The translations under genes were made by a program, and so were the position numbers. From Leishmania infantum JPCM5 (taxonomy: Eukaryota; Euglenozoa; Kinetoplastea; Trypanosomatida; Trypanosomatidae), in NCBI RefSeq assembly GCF_000002875.2, contig NC_009410.2, forward strand, positions 558,001-622,000: a stretch of DNA of 64,000 nt, in the 5' to 3' direction. The notes beneath the pieces are model-generated. The model did no database searches, was not told where the DNA came from, and saw only the letters and a program-made list of their open reading frames with translations. Below are positions 1 to 10,681 of the stretch, piece by piece; positions within the stretch are counted from its first letter, which is position 1; every line of letters starts with the position of its first letter.

Positions 1-3000
1 ATCGCGAGCACGTGTCTGTCCCGCTTTACCACGTCGACACTGCAGCGATGCCGGCAGCACGCCAGGTCGGAGTCATGTACTACTGTGCAGCGACGAATGA
101 GACCATCGTTGTGCGTGGCAATGGCGGCCCTGTGGTCGCAGGACGGGAGGCGGAGGCGGAGGCGTGGAAAGCGTGGAATGCGGCGGGTGGACGCATCCGC
201 GGTGGCTTGCTATGCGACGACGTAGGGTTGGGCAAGACGCTGTCGATACTCACGCTGTGCGCTTACGATAGGGCAATGCGCGAGGCCGGCAACAGTGACG
301 GAGAAGAGGCTGAAGCCTTGGGGGGTGAGATAGCGCTAGCGGCGCGAAAGGTTTGGCAGGTGTCGGCAAAGACAGAAACGATGCGCAACTGCATGCTGTG
401 GTCCACCCGAGAGGTGCTCCACTGGGCATTTGGCAACTTCCGCGCCGGGATCGTGCCCCACCCCACTGCGCCAACGCGGCTACCGCACACAACGCTGGTC
501 GTGGTGCCGCTGTCGATCGCGACACAGTGGATCGAGGAGATCCACAAGTTCTACCCAACCGCATCCTACATTCTCTTCTACGGTGCCAAGCGGGCGCAGT
601 ACACGGCGGCCGACATGCGGCGCGCCGACTTCGTCATCACAACGTACGAGACGCTGTCGACGCACCTGCGCCAGGAGGCGTGCGGGCTGCAGTTTTGGCT
701 GGGGCATGTGGCCGATGAGGCAGATGATGCCGTGTGTGCGAAGGCTGCATCGCAAGGCTGGTCAAACTTGATGCCGTCGGAGCTCTTTGCGGCCGTGCAG
801 CAGTACGCCAGCGACGTGGTGTGGCCGGCAGCAGGGGGGATGAGGGAAGCTGGAGGCACCGGCAGAAGGCCGGAGATGACGCATATTTGCGACTGCGCAG
901 TGGTGCCACTACCGCAAAGTGGCCAGAGGACTTGTGGCAGCCACAGGAGCGGTGGCCGTGACCACGCTCCACTGGGTAGCGGAGAAAAGCTACAGGTGTC
1001 CTCGCCCGCGAGCGACACCACCACCTCCTCGAATACGTGGACGCTCGAGCTCGACGCTGTCGATGGTGTGTCAGTGTTCCGCTGCCCCACCCTCTCCATC
1101 TCCGTGGCCTTTGACAATTCAGTGGTGGATGCGACTGCGAGGTCCGTCGACCGCCACACGCGTTTGCCAGGCACCGGCGCCGTCAGTAACGCGTTTCTCG
1201 ACCATACGTGGGAGCTGCTGAGGGTCTATAGCGCGACAACAACTTCCCTACCCGTGTGGCAAGACACTGTCACGCAGTGCCGACTCTTCGATGATCAAGG
1301 CTCGCCGAGCGACACTTCGGTCTTTCTGGCGCTCCTGTACCACGCAGCCGAGGAGTACACGCTACCCGACTCCACACGCCGCGAGCTGGTGCGCCGCGTG
1401 TTGCTTCCGCCGCTGTGGAGGGTGCTGGCGGAGTACTGGGTCGATATGAAAGCGCACTACGCCGACGTGGCCCTGGCCGAGACGACGGGGCGTTCCGCGC
1501 TGCGCATCACCGACCTGCTCTTCCGCCGCGTTGTGCTGGACGAGTCGCAGAAGTGCGGCGCCACGAGTCTCTTCCACCTGCTGAGTGGCGAGCGTCGCTG
1601 GGCCGTGACGGGCACCCCGCTCAACAACAACAAGACGGAGTCGCTAGGGTTCGCATTGCGCTTTCTCGGGATGCACAGCGCGGCGCGGCTGCTTAGTCGG
1701 CCTCCATTCCGCCACGCATCCTTGACCCATGCCTATCTGAACACGCACAACGTGTTTTCAGCGTCCGACGCGGCTGGCCATTCTCTAGCCGACTCAGTGA
1801 ATCGGGGTCTGCGCTCCCTGTGGGTGCGTCGTCACTCCGATACCCTCCCGGTATCGGTGGCAAACGGCGTTGCATTTTGTTTATGCGCCCAGTGCATGCA
1901 GCGCGACCTCTACAATGCCTCGGAGGCGAGTTTAACGAACATTCCCTCCGAATACCGGCTATGGACGCCTCCGCGCGACCTCCAAGTCGGTTTGCCGTGC
2001 CTGCCGAACAGTCTTTTTGAAGTGCTTACTCTCACCATGGTGCGGCATGAGCGCAATGAGCAGGTGAGTCGCGAGCTTCAGTTGACCCCTGCACGCTATC
2101 AAGTTCATTCTGCGCCCCTCACCGCGGACGAGATGCGCCTGTATGACCGCGTCGCTCTCGTTATCATGAACGTTGCGGCGCGCCTGCATCGCCAGGGTAT
2201 CCTGTCATCACGGATGGGATATGTCATGCAGTGGGTGCAGGATTTGTGTCGACTGTGCCTGCATCCGTCACGAGTGGGCAACGACAAGCTGCTACGCGGA
2301 GACATCGAGGCGCATATGTTGCGAGGGGTCCGGCTCACGAGCGACAATGGCGTCTGCGGCGCCGGTATTACCGAGGTGCTGGCGGCCTCCTTCGTCGCAG
2401 CAACACCGCAGGAGGCGTTGGAGTGGGTCAAGTTGATGGCAGCATCGCGCAAGCCTAGTCTCCTCAGCGACTCAAGTGTACCAGAGGAAACGGCGACGAC
2501 GCTGGCCGAGCTGGCGCAGGTGCCGCCACTGCTGCCGCAGTGCGGTGTTTGCATGGACAGCATGGCGGTGCCGACCCTTTTGAAGTGCTTCCACATGTTC
2601 TGCAAGGAGTGCGTGCTTGGCGTTATTGACGCGAGCCGAGAGGTGGCAGGCAACGTGAGCGCCAAGTGCCCGTACTGCCGCGATCGCAAGTCGATGCTGG
2701 AGGAGAAACGCGTCGTGGCGGTTGACACAGCGGCACCAGTGGAAGCAGCGGCGGAGACGAGGCACGATGACGACTGCTGCCGAACGGCAACTGCGCACTC
2801 AGGCGATGAGGAAGTGGATGTGGTGCTGGCATGCATCGGTGACGGCAGCCGCGTGCGCGCTTTTTTGGAAGTGGTGGAGGAGATCTGGCGCACGCAGCCG
2901 GATGACGGTGTGCTGGTGTTCTCCAAGTATCCCGCTTTTCTGAAGCTGGCGCACGATGCGGTGGCAGCGCAGGGCTACGCGCCGCACATGGTGTGCGGCG

Positions 3001-3458
3001 CCTCATCGCTGGCGCAGCGGCAGCGTGCAATGCGTGCGATGCAGCCGCCCAGTGGTGCCTCGGTACTGTCGCAGCGCCGTATTCTGTTTGTCACGTCGCG
3101 CAGCGCAAACGCCGGCCTCAACTTGACCTTCGCCAACCACGTCGTTTTCCTTGAGCCAAACCTCAACCCTGCCATCGAGCAGCAGGCCGTCGGGCGCGTG
3201 CACCGCTTTGGCCAGCTCAGGCAGGTCATCGTGCACCACTTCTTCGCACCTCACACCATCGAGGAGGTCATATACCGGCGGTCTGTCCGGCTGCGCGAGC
3301 AAGCGGCGCAGGAACCGCAAAGCCCAGTTTCAGCAACAATGCCTGGCTCTCATACAAGGGATTCCGATGCGCTGCAGAGGCGCACGCAGTTTGGCCGCAT
3401 CGCACCTGCGGAGGCGTTGCTGCTGCTCGAGTATCCTGTGCCGCCGCAGACTGCGTAG
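1..3458 (+). CDS. SNF2-family helicase with internal RING finger (Rad5/SHPRH-like), 5' end cut by the window
   Basis: Predicted nuclear ATP-dependent DNA translocase with ubiquitin-ligase potential, of the type used in DNA-damage tolerance. Numbering from the GTG codon at 12: Walker A motif DDVGLGKT at about 69-76, motif Ia VVVPLSIATQW, Walker B equivalent VVLDESQ near 509, motif III VTGTPLNN near 533. A C3HC4 RING (CGVCMDSM...CPYCR) lies at about 843-885. Helicase lobe 2 carries SANAGLNLTFANHVVFLEP and ends in GRVHRFGQ near 1066. A RING between the two helicase lobes is the diagnostic arrangement of the Rad5/SHPRH group. The first in-frame ATG is at 48, only about 20 residues before conserved-looking sequence, and the frame is open back to base 1, so the N terminus is probably outside the window. 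A long low-conservation insert (about 240-490) separates motifs Ia and II. Family call firm; exact orthology not settled. Confidence 0.9.
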   Translation, partial: REHVSVPLYHVDTAAMPAARQVGVMYYCAATNETIVVRGNGGPVVAGREAEAEAWKAWNAAGGRIRGGLLCDDVGLGKTLSILTLCAYDRAMREAGNSDGEEAEALGGEIALAARKVWQVSAKTETMRNCMLWSTREVLHWAFGNFRAGIVPHPTAPTRLPHTTLVVVPLSIATQWIEEIHKFYPTASYILFYGAKRAQYTAADMRRADFVITTYETLSTHLRQEACGLQFWLGHVADEADDAVCAKAASQGWSNLMPSELFAAVQQYASDVVWPAAGGMREAGGTGRRPEMTHICDCAVVPLPQSGQRTCGSHRSGGRDHAPLGSGEKLQVSSPASDTTTSSNTWTLELDAVDGVSVFRCPTLSISVAFDNSVVDATARSVDRHTRLPGTGAVSNAFLDHTWELLRVYSATTTSLPVWQDTVTQCRLFDDQGSPSDTSVFLALLYHAAEEYTLPDSTRRELVRRVLLPPLWRVLAEYWVDMKAHYADVALAETTGRSALRITDLLFRRVVLDESQKCGATSLFHLLSGERRWAVTGTPLNNNKTESLGFALRFLGMHSAARLLSRPPFRHASLTHAYLNTHNVFSASDAAGHSLADSVNRGLRSLWVRRHSDTLPVSVANGVAFCLCAQCMQRDLYNASEASLTNIPSEYRLWTPPRDLQVGLPCLPNSLFEVLTLTMVRHERNEQVSRELQLTPARYQVHSAPLTADEMRLYDRVALVIMNVAARLHRQGILSSRMGYVMQWVQDLCRLCLHPSRVGNDKLLRGDIEAHMLRGVRLTSDNGVCGAGITEVLAASFVAATPQEALEWVKLMAASRKPSLLSDSSVPEETATTLAELAQVPPLLPQCGVCMDSMAVPTLLKCFHMFCKECVLGVIDASREVAGNVSAKCPYCRDRKSMLEEKRVVAVDTAAPVEAAAETRHDDDCCRTATAHSGDEEVDVVLACIGDGSRVRAFLEVVEEIWRTQPDDGVLVFSKYPAFLKLAHDAVAAQGYAPHMVCGASSLAQRQRAMRAMQPPSGASVLSQRRILFVTSRSANAGLNLTFANHVVFLEPNLNPAIEQQAVGRVHRFGQLRQVIVHHFFAPHTIEEVIYRRSVRLREQAAQEPQSPVSATMPGSHTRDSDALQRRTQFGRIAPAEALLLLEYPVPPQTA

Positions 3459-3762
3459 TGAGCGGAGTGCGCATTCGTGTGTACTTTATTCTGCGTTGTC
3501 TCTTAGCTCTATATGCATCTCCTTGAAACTCAGCTGAGTTCCGCCTTGCCGAGCCCATCACCTCGGGTTATTCGCTACTCGCTTCATGTCCACTGGTATG
3601 CGGCCTAAAGCACCGTTTCTGATGCGGCCTTTGTTTTGCGGTCATATCCTCTCAGTAGTGCGGTGCACACCCCTCTCTCTCTTTGGAAATCCCTCGCCTT
3701 TCCGCTCTTGCTTCCTCTCCTGACGCGCACCACGTCCATGTACACGCACGCGCACGTGCGCA

Positions 3763-3810
3763 CATATATATATATATATATATATGCATGTGTGTATGTG
3801 TGTGTGTGTA
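3763..3810. repeat. (TA)n followed by TG-rich microsatellite
   Basis: About eleven TA units run directly into TGTGTATGTG-type sequence. This is typical simple repeat of trypanosomatid intergenic regions, without an assigned function. Confidence 0.9.
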
Positions 3811-3860
3811 CATTTTGGGTTTCCGAAGTCATCAGTCTCCATATTTTGCTGGTCTACAAA

Positions 3861-4466
3861 ATGGGCTCGCGCACTTCACGCACGCACTCCAGTGACGGCA
3901 TCGATCCAGTTGGTGCGCCTGCGAACGCCGCGCCCCTGCTCTGCTGCTCAACGGCGTCTGACGTGGCAGGCAAGCGCCGTGAGCAGGATGAACTTACGGA
4001 CCTACGGAGATTAACGCAGCGCAGTCGACATCGAGCAGACGAAAAGAATCGATTGCCATCTCCGCACGCTACCAGGCGTGTTCAACAAAGCCGTGGCAAG
4101 CCCTACAGCGATGCACGTAAGCGCCAGCTAACCCGATGCGAAGCTGCGAGGGAATGCCAGTGTGACCATGCCGTAGCGGCACTGCACCAGTCAGGCTTGA
4201 GGCAACCCCGAAAAGATGCCTCCGAAGTCTCGGTACTTTCTGTGCACACGGTGACGCACCAGCCCATCCGTCTGGATCATAAACAAAGATCGAGGCCAGG
4301 CACAAGGGCACAGCGGCCCCGCCAGTGTTGGACCGACAGCCCTTACACGGGCCAGGGCAGCGGCTGTACTCCACGCGCCTCCACTGGCTACTTTCCGCTC
4401 CTAGCCATCGACGTTCCACACGCTTCACATGACAGTGGCGGCGGGGACGGATTCTCCATCGTGTAG
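3861..4466 (+). CDS. Doubtful 201-aa open frame
   Basis: An ATG at 3861 opens a frame of about 201 codons ending in a TAG at 4464. The product is Arg-, Ser- and Gln-rich (for example KRREQDELTDLRRLTQRSRH) with no domain, signal peptide or membrane segment I recognise. It lies in the gap after the SNF2 gene with a pyrimidine tract upstream, so it could be transcribed. Its codon use is less GC3-biased than neighbouring real genes and an opposite-strand frame overlaps it, so it may be chance or a decayed gene. Confidence 0.2.
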   Translation: MGSRTSRTHSSDGIDPVGAPANAAPLLCCSTASDVAGKRREQDELTDLRRLTQRSRHRADEKNRLPSPHATRRVQQSRGKPYSDARKRQLTRCEAARECQCDHAVAALHQSGLRQPRKDASEVSVLSVHTVTHQPIRLDHKQRSRPGTRAQRPRQCWTDSPYTGQGSGCTPRASTGYFPLLAIDVPHASHDSGGGDGFSIV

Positions 4467-5766
4467 CCCGCAACGGGTCACAGCCAAACCGGCTTCCTAC
4501 CCGCGCCGCTCGTTGGCGCCGCGGTCACACCTCTTACAACATGCGGCACGGCCGAGTCTCCCGTGAGTCAAGCTTTTGTGTGTTTTGGCCCGCCCCAGTG
4601 TGCGGCCATCTCGCTGCCTAAGCCGCCTTGATCATCTTCAGGTTTTTAAACCCTCGCCAGCAAAGCTTAGGCCGCAGGGCTGTTTTGCCCGTGCGCCGCC
4701 GTTTCCCAGCTTGCCGCGCTGCCCCGTCACGCCTACAAAAGAAAAACGAAACTGAGCGCCAGCGTGCGCACGCGCATCGGCCCTCTCCTCGGCTATCGAG
4801 TGATTGGCTGGGCCGCCTGATTTTCCAAGCGGGGTGCTCGCCGCCGCTGGCATCGAAATCCAACCGGCCGAGACCCCCCCCCCGAAAAGCGCACCCCCTT
4901 TTATCCCCAAGGACAGCTTTCCCGGCGCTCCCAACCCCCAGCCCTCACGCAGTCGAAAACCCCCCCTCCCCCGCCGCCACCGGCGGGCCCGCCAACCCCC
5001 CCCTCCGCGGGACGCCTAGGGGGGCCCCGCGCCAGAAGGGGTGGGCCACCCGCAGCAACACCTTCCAGCGGGGGCACGGGGGACACGCCGCACCCTTTTT
5101 TGCACCGCCGCCCACGCGATGACAGCCGGGGCTTTTTTTCGCCGCGGACCAAACCCACAGCAAAAGACAGGTATTCACGCCAGAGAGCACCCTTGCCCGT
5201 TGCAAAACTCACACTCAAGAACAAAAGCGACGCTTATTGTCGCGGAAAGCAGCCTTTTCTACCTGCCGGCCTGATTCTTTGACCGCCAGCTTCATTGGAT
5301 GCCGGTCAGTCATCACCACATGTCCGCTCCGCCGATTTCCCGCCATACGGGTACGCACGTTACCACGAGGCCTAACGCTACTCTGTGTGCAACCTCAGCT
5401 GGAAACATTTGTCTCGCAGCTCTGTTTCTTTTCTTTTTAGAACTAGGGTGTCAGTCCTTGTGCCTACATCTGATCTCGTATAAGTGACTGCCGTCACGCC
5501 ATCAGCGAATATTATTCTCGCCCTTGGACAAACTACGAGTCAATTAGTCACCCTGCTTGTGGCCGCTTGTCGCAGCCAAGTGCACTCTCCTCTAGACTAC
5601 AGTACGAGCCTTCTACAGTCACTCGATGATCAAAAAGACATGCCATGTAAGTGGTGATGCTTGCATTTCTTTCTGCCATGTCAGTGAAAGCGGCTCCTTT
5701 ACAACACGAACTGTCACAAAAACTCTTCGATAAGTCAGTCCCTTTCGCATAATTCTTAGAGATGTC

Positions 5767-6275
5767 CTCCCCGATGAGGGACAGCACCTCACCGCGTGGT
5801 ATCATAAGGGCTAGTAGCAGCTTTCTAGGGGAAGCCGAGCAGCCTCCTCCCCCCTCCCTCCCTATCCCAGCCACTGCCGAACCACCCCTGGTGGTGACAG
5901 GGCCAGGGTGCCTAGGACGTGGGGAGGTCAGTGCGATGCAGTGGCACGGATGCCGGCGGCCAATCCCTGGACGGCGTGGCGCCGGTGCGACCCGCGACCG
6001 TGAGCGTGCTTGCGCCATCCATGCGATGGGCAAGGCGTCAGCGTGATACCAACGCGTCTCGCTCGGCCCTCGCACTGCCTGCTGCTGGGGAGGCTGAGTG
6101 CCACCCTGCGAGGCGGGTGGGTGGGTAGAGTTTGGGTCAGGGGCCGTGCACAGATGACTGTGTCGGCGCACTGCTGTGATGCGTGTCTGCGGCTGCGTTG
6201 CACCGCGCGCTGGGTGCCTGTGGCAGACCCGGAAGAGTGGAGCTTAGCGCATGTTGTATGGCATAGAATATAGAC
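5767..6275 (+). mobile_element. SIDER-like degenerate retroposon, copy 1 (with 5' Pr77-like hallmark)
   Basis: About 500 bp that recurs almost base for base at 10682-11190 and in 5'-shortened form at 58742-59157. The 5' end carries the order CACCTCA...GTGGT...CTAGTA...CTAG.GGAAGC, which from memory matches the 77-79 bp hallmark shared by trypanosomatid ingi/L1Tc retroposons and their short derivatives. A conserved 3' part (gcgtgtctgcggctgcgttg and following) ends near gcgcatgttgtatg. Size fits SIDERs (about 0.5 kb). Non-coding; open frames in it are chance. Confidence 0.8.
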
Positions 6276-7937
6276 GTTGAGCAAGGAACGCGCAAAGAGA
6301 CATCTTCGTTTCTTTTTTTAGTGTGTCGCGCGACCTCCGGCGCCTCTGATGGGTCAGCATCATGCTTTTAGCTGTTTTGGTTTCCAAGGTGTACTGTGTT
6401 CGCAGTTTCTTTTGTTTTTCACGCCCATAATCTCACGTGTTATATTGTCTTTGAGGCCTTTTGGTTTTTGGTCTTTGACTATAGCAAGCTTTCCGCTTGT
6501 GCTGTAGGTTTTTTCAAGGTGTGCCCTTGAACTTCAGTGGCATCAAGGCAGGGAGGAGTTTCAGGGGACATGAAGGAGAAAAAGATGAGGATTTGCGAAG
6601 CAGGGAGGAAAGTGTAAGCACTACAATCAGTCTTCCATCTCCGAAGCCGTGCTTCGGAGAGCTGCACAGCCAAAATTACTACTTTTTCCCTGTAGCCGTC
6701 GCGCTTCCTCGGATGCTCCCTGCATACTTATTGCACGAAACTGTTTTTTTTTTTTACCTCTGTTGCTCGAGTGCCTGTGCGAGTATAGATGCCCTAACCC
6801 GAAGTGCCTCAGCTTCGATAACCGCATTTGGTTTCTGAATATCTCTGCTAATGCACAGGCTGATCTTTTTCGACTCCGATATATATATATATATATATTA
6901 GTAGAAATGGTCGCTGTGTGGCGATAAAGGCCGTTAGCCGGCCGTTACTGATTTTTTTCAAAGTGACTTTTGCTTGTGAGACGTTCAAGACATCCTTTTT
7001 CACATCCTCCGTCAGTTTTATTGCCTTTGTGGAATGCGTACGTGAGCTCTTCATCATGAGCCAACGTGTTTGCGCCTTCCTTCGTCACTTCTTTCAGCTT
7101 TTTCTTCGCTTCTTTTTTTTTTGCTAGCGATTGGCTGCGCGTGGCAGAACAGTGAAAGTTCGTTGTAGCAGCTTTGTTGTTCAGCAGAAGGGCGGAGGCC
7201 GACAGTGCATCCAGCGTCAAGAAGCTCCTTGTTTATTTTTTTTCCGTATTCAACAAGAAAGACTGATTCATCCACTTTTTTTCTTCCGCCCCACCATAGA
7301 GGAAGCAGAGAAAGGCCACCGAAATGCGTTGACTCCTGCGACAGCTGTTTGGTGTGCTGAAACGAGCCTCTGGAATTCATTGATTAACAAGTCTTGTTTT
7401 CCTGTTTTAGAAAACGCGGTAAAAGGCGGCTGCTGCGAACCTTTCTCTTTTGCGCCATACCTTGTGGGGAAAATGTAGCCACTAGAGTCGTGTGCGCGCA
7501 GACAAGCGGAATCCAGTTGCGGGGCCTAACTGATTTTTTTTTTGCGCGCTTCAAACGCCACCCATTCAGCAAACTGCATTACATCTCCCGTTCATTTCGA
7601 GCCTCTACGCTCTCGGTATCAGCTCCGCGTCGTCGTCCGATAAAAAAAAAAAAAACATGACTGTCCCTTTGTTTTTCCTGACTCCTGACCAGCAAAGAAA
7701 AGCCTGCTACAATTGATTGCTCTATGCTTCAGCAATATCTTTGCGCCTGGATGAAGCCGACTGCCTCTCCTTTACGGGCACACTTGTCATAGCCTCTTCC
7801 ACTCCACCCTGCAAAGCACTTTGGTTTTCTGCTTTTCTTTTCATCTCCTCTTTTTCCTTCGCAAAGCTGCCTTTCTTCAATCTACAATAAGCACTCAGAG
7901 CATTTCTCTCTAAAGACCCCCTTCACTTGCCTCTGCG
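6276..7937. other. Intergenic region upstream of the M3 peptidase
   Basis: T-rich sequence with many T and A homopolymers, a (TA)n tract at 6881-6899 and no credible gene. The last 150 bases are strongly pyrimidine-rich (cttttcttttcatctcctct at about 7831-7850) and should contain the polypyrimidine tract and AG acceptor for trans-splicing of the peptidase mRNA. Confidence 0.7.
6880..6900. repeat. (TA)n microsatellite
   Basis: About nine uninterrupted TA units. Confidence 0.85.
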
Positions 7938-9995
7938 ATGGCCGCTACTTCGATCTTTGCGAATATTTCCACGGTCGAAAAATGTGCCGCACTATTTCCC
8001 AAGACGGTTGCTGCATGCGAGGACCTGGTCAAGGCAGCGAAGCATCGCGCAGAGCAGTCGCTGGGCAAGATCTACGGCATCCGTGCTGCCGACCGCACCT
8101 TTCAAAACACTGCCAAGTCCATTGATATGGCGTCGATTGAGCTGGAGGTGTCGGCCAGTCTGCTCTCCGTCATCGCAAGCGTGTCTCCGAGCAAGGAGGT
8201 GCGTGACGAAGCAACCAAGCGCGTTGTGGAGCTCGAGACCTTTTCTATTGACAATTTCGAATCGAACCGCCAGCTGTACTCTGCGCTGAAGGAAGTGTGT
8301 GCCGCGCCGGCGTATGAGGCGGTGTATGTGAGCGGGAAGGCGCCGCGTGAGTACATGTACTGGATGGAGGAGCAGCTTGCTGATTACCGCCGCAAGGGTA
8401 TGGAGCTGCCAGAGGAAGAGTTCCAGAAGGTCGTCCAGCTGCAAAAGGAGCTCGCATCGCTGTGCACGGTGTTTCAGCAGAACATCAGCGAAGACAAGAC
8501 GGAGGTGCATTTCACGGTGGATGCGCTGAAGGGCGTGCCAGAGAGCGTGCTCTCGGCACTGCAGCGCACGGAGGCCGGCGAGTGCACGCTGAAGATGGAC
8601 TACCCGACCTACTTCGCCGTGATGAAGAACTGCGAGGTGGCGTCAACGCGTCGGGCGATGGCGCAAGCCTTCACGAATCGCGCGTACCCCGTGAACGACA
8701 AAGTGCTGAAGGACATTATCGAAAAGCGTCACCAGCTGGCAGTCCTCCTTGGCTACCCCTCCTTCGCGCATCTGTACATCTCAGACAAGATGGCGAAGAC
8801 GCCGGAGATGGCGCAGGCTTTTGTAGAAAGCCTGATTCCAAAGCTGCAGAAGAAGTGGGTGGCTGAGGTGGAGCTGCTAAAGAAGCACCTGCACCCCAGC
8901 TGCTCGCTGTCGCCTGCAGGGGAAATAGAGGCGTACGATATCCCTTTCATGATCAACCAGATCAAGAAGACACTGCTGAATGTGAGCGAGACAGCGATCC
9001 AGGAGTACTTCCCCATGGACGCGACAGTGAAAGCGCTCTTCGACATCTACCAGTCCTTCTTTGACGTGACGTTCCTGCAGGTAGACAACGGGTCAGAGCT
9101 GTGGCACAGCGAAGCAAAGACACTGGAGGTCAAGGACAACAAGAGCGGCTGCGTGCTGGGCTATATCATCCTTGATCTATTCCCTCGTGAAGGCAAGTAC
9201 TCACATGCGTGCTGCCACTCTGTGGTGCCACCCGTGCTTCTCAAGGAAGGTGGAAACGACTTCTCCCCGGCACTGGCCGTTGTCATTGCGAATTTCCCAG
9301 CAGCCACGGCCGACCGGCCGGCGCTGTTCCTGCACGACGATGTCGAAACATTCTTTCACGAGTTTGGCCACGCTATTCACTCTCTGATGGGGAGGACGCG
9401 TATGGCGACCTTTGCAGGCACGCGTGTGAAGCGTGACTTCGTGGAGCTGCCGTCCCAGATGCTTGAGGAGTGGCTGTGGGAACCGGAGATTCTGCAGAAG
9501 ATCACGAGTCATTACAAGACGAAGGAGCAGCTGCCACGTGCGTTGATCGACGCCAAGGTGGCATCGAAGAACGCGTTCAGTGGACGCGACACGCTGCGCC
9601 AGCTGCAGTTTGCGACATATTCGCTTCAGATTTTCGGACTGCCATTCTCGACGCAGCCGCGTGACAACCTCAACACTACGCAGCTCTTCTACGATTTGGA
9701 GCCGCGCGTGATGCCCGGTGTGAACTACGAGCATAATACGCACTTTGAGAGCGCGTTCGGGCACTTGACGGGCTACGGTGCCGGCTACTACGGGTACATG
9801 TGGTCCAAGGTGTTCGCCTTGGACCTGTTCGAGTACATCCGCTCGCACAACGGTCTCCTCGACCCCAAGATGGGCCGCCGCTACGTGGACTGCATCATCG
9901 GTGTCGGTGGCAGCCAGGACCCGAACGACATGCTGGTCAAGTTCCTCGGGCGCGAGCCGAACAATGAGGCATTCCTGCGCAACATTGGTGTGTAG
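7938..9995 (+). CDS. Thimet-type oligopeptidase, metallopeptidase clan MA(E) family M3
   Basis: Zinc endopeptidase that cleaves short peptides, probably in the cytosol, downstream of the proteasome. The 685-aa product matches the usual length of thimet oligopeptidases. The HExxH zinc motif is HEFGH at 474-478, and the third ligand, a glutamate in FVELPSQ, is at 503, the expected spacing. The C-terminal GYGAGYYGYMWSKVFALDLF segment is typical of M3 enzymes that contact the substrate. No signal peptide or membrane segment is visible. The ATG at 7938 follows a pyrimidine-rich leader; no upstream in-frame ATG improves the fit. The gene is intact with strong GC3 codon bias. Family certain; assignment within M3 (thimet versus neurolysin or dipeptidyl carboxypeptidase-like) is inferred from length. 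Confidence 0.95.
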   Translation: MAATSIFANISTVEKCAALFPKTVAACEDLVKAAKHRAEQSLGKIYGIRAADRTFQNTAKSIDMASIELEVSASLLSVIASVSPSKEVRDEATKRVVELETFSIDNFESNRQLYSALKEVCAAPAYEAVYVSGKAPREYMYWMEEQLADYRRKGMELPEEEFQKVVQLQKELASLCTVFQQNISEDKTEVHFTVDALKGVPESVLSALQRTEAGECTLKMDYPTYFAVMKNCEVASTRRAMAQAFTNRAYPVNDKVLKDIIEKRHQLAVLLGYPSFAHLYISDKMAKTPEMAQAFVESLIPKLQKKWVAEVELLKKHLHPSCSLSPAGEIEAYDIPFMINQIKKTLLNVSETAIQEYFPMDATVKALFDIYQSFFDVTFLQVDNGSELWHSEAKTLEVKDNKSGCVLGYIILDLFPREGKYSHACCHSVVPPVLLKEGGNDFSPALAVVIANFPAATADRPALFLHDDVETFFHEFGHAIHSLMGRTRMATFAGTRVKRDFVELPSQMLEEWLWEPEILQKITSHYKTKEQLPRALIDAKVASKNAFSGRDTLRQLQFATYSLQIFGLPFSTQPRDNLNTTQLFYDLEPRVMPGVNYEHNTHFESAFGHLTGYGAGYYGYMWSKVFALDLFEYIRSHNGLLDPKMGRRYVDCIIGVGGSQDPNDMLVKFLGREPNNEAFLRNIGV

Positions 9996-10173
9996 GATGG
10001 GGAGGTAGAACGGTGTTTGCTGAGCGTGCAAGACGACAGGTGTGTAGGGACACGGATGGGGTCTCTCCCTTTCACGTCCTGTAGTTATGTCTCTCAGGTA
10101 TTCGGCGGACAATGCACGTCCTCTTCAATACTCACACGTGTACGTGTACGCGGTTTATTATAGTGGTTCTATC

Positions 10174-10193
10174 TGTGTGTGTGTGTGTGTGTG
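10174..10193. repeat. (GT)n microsatellite
   Basis: Ten uninterrupted TG units. Confidence 0.85.
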
Positions 10194-10681
10194 GTCTCTA
10201 TGGTTGGTGAACTCGGCCGACTATGGAGTGCACGCCGGACGGTGTGTCTCGGTGCTCTCTCTTTGGCTCCTCTCCTATCGACGCATGATGGCCAAACGCT
10301 CCTGAATCTATCCAGCGTGTAGGCCCACTCTCACTCGCACACATGTATCCACGGCCTCTGTGGCGCTTGCTGCCGTCCCCTTCACCCTGTTTTTGTGTCC
10401 ATATACTAGGCTTCTTAGTTACACCTGAGCATCTCCCTTAAAGATTCGTTTTTGGTGATGCCGTTCTCGCACTTTTCGAGGAATGGGCTGGCAGGAGACG
10501 AGGCACGGTATGACTGTTGTACAAATTTCCGTTCCAGCTGCTGCGAGATGCTGCCCTTTGTGCTCGACGTTGGCCACACCCTTTGCTTATGCTCCTCAAA
10601 GATGTCCCACTCCATTAAGGTGGTTTAAGAGGCTCCAAGGAAAGCCATTCTTATTCGTTTCCCTCGTTCGACACCGACGCA

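Larger units (their letters stand above)
3459..5766. other. Gene-poor intergenic stretch with a C-rich low-complexity block
   Basis: No convincing gene. Holds pyrimidine-rich sequence, a TA/TG microsatellite near 3763-3810 and one open frame described separately (3861-4466). From about 4620 to 5250 the base composition changes: long C runs, A runs and GC-rich words, with open frames in several phases that share no recognisable domain. This block resembles in style, but not in alignable sequence, the accessory block at 38.7-43.3 kb. Confidence 0.6.

Noticed and set aside
2105..2926. 273-aa open frame on the - strand
   Set aside because: Ser/Ala-rich shadow of the SNF2 gene without domain content.
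5548..6171. 207-aa open frame on the - strand
   Set aside because: Mostly the reverse complement of the SIDER-like element; the same peptide recurs at each copy because the repeat recurs.
9201..10112. 303-aa open frame on the - strand
   Set aside because: It lies antisense to the intact M3 peptidase and mirrors its GC3 codons; no domain, and no - strand gene is otherwise supported.
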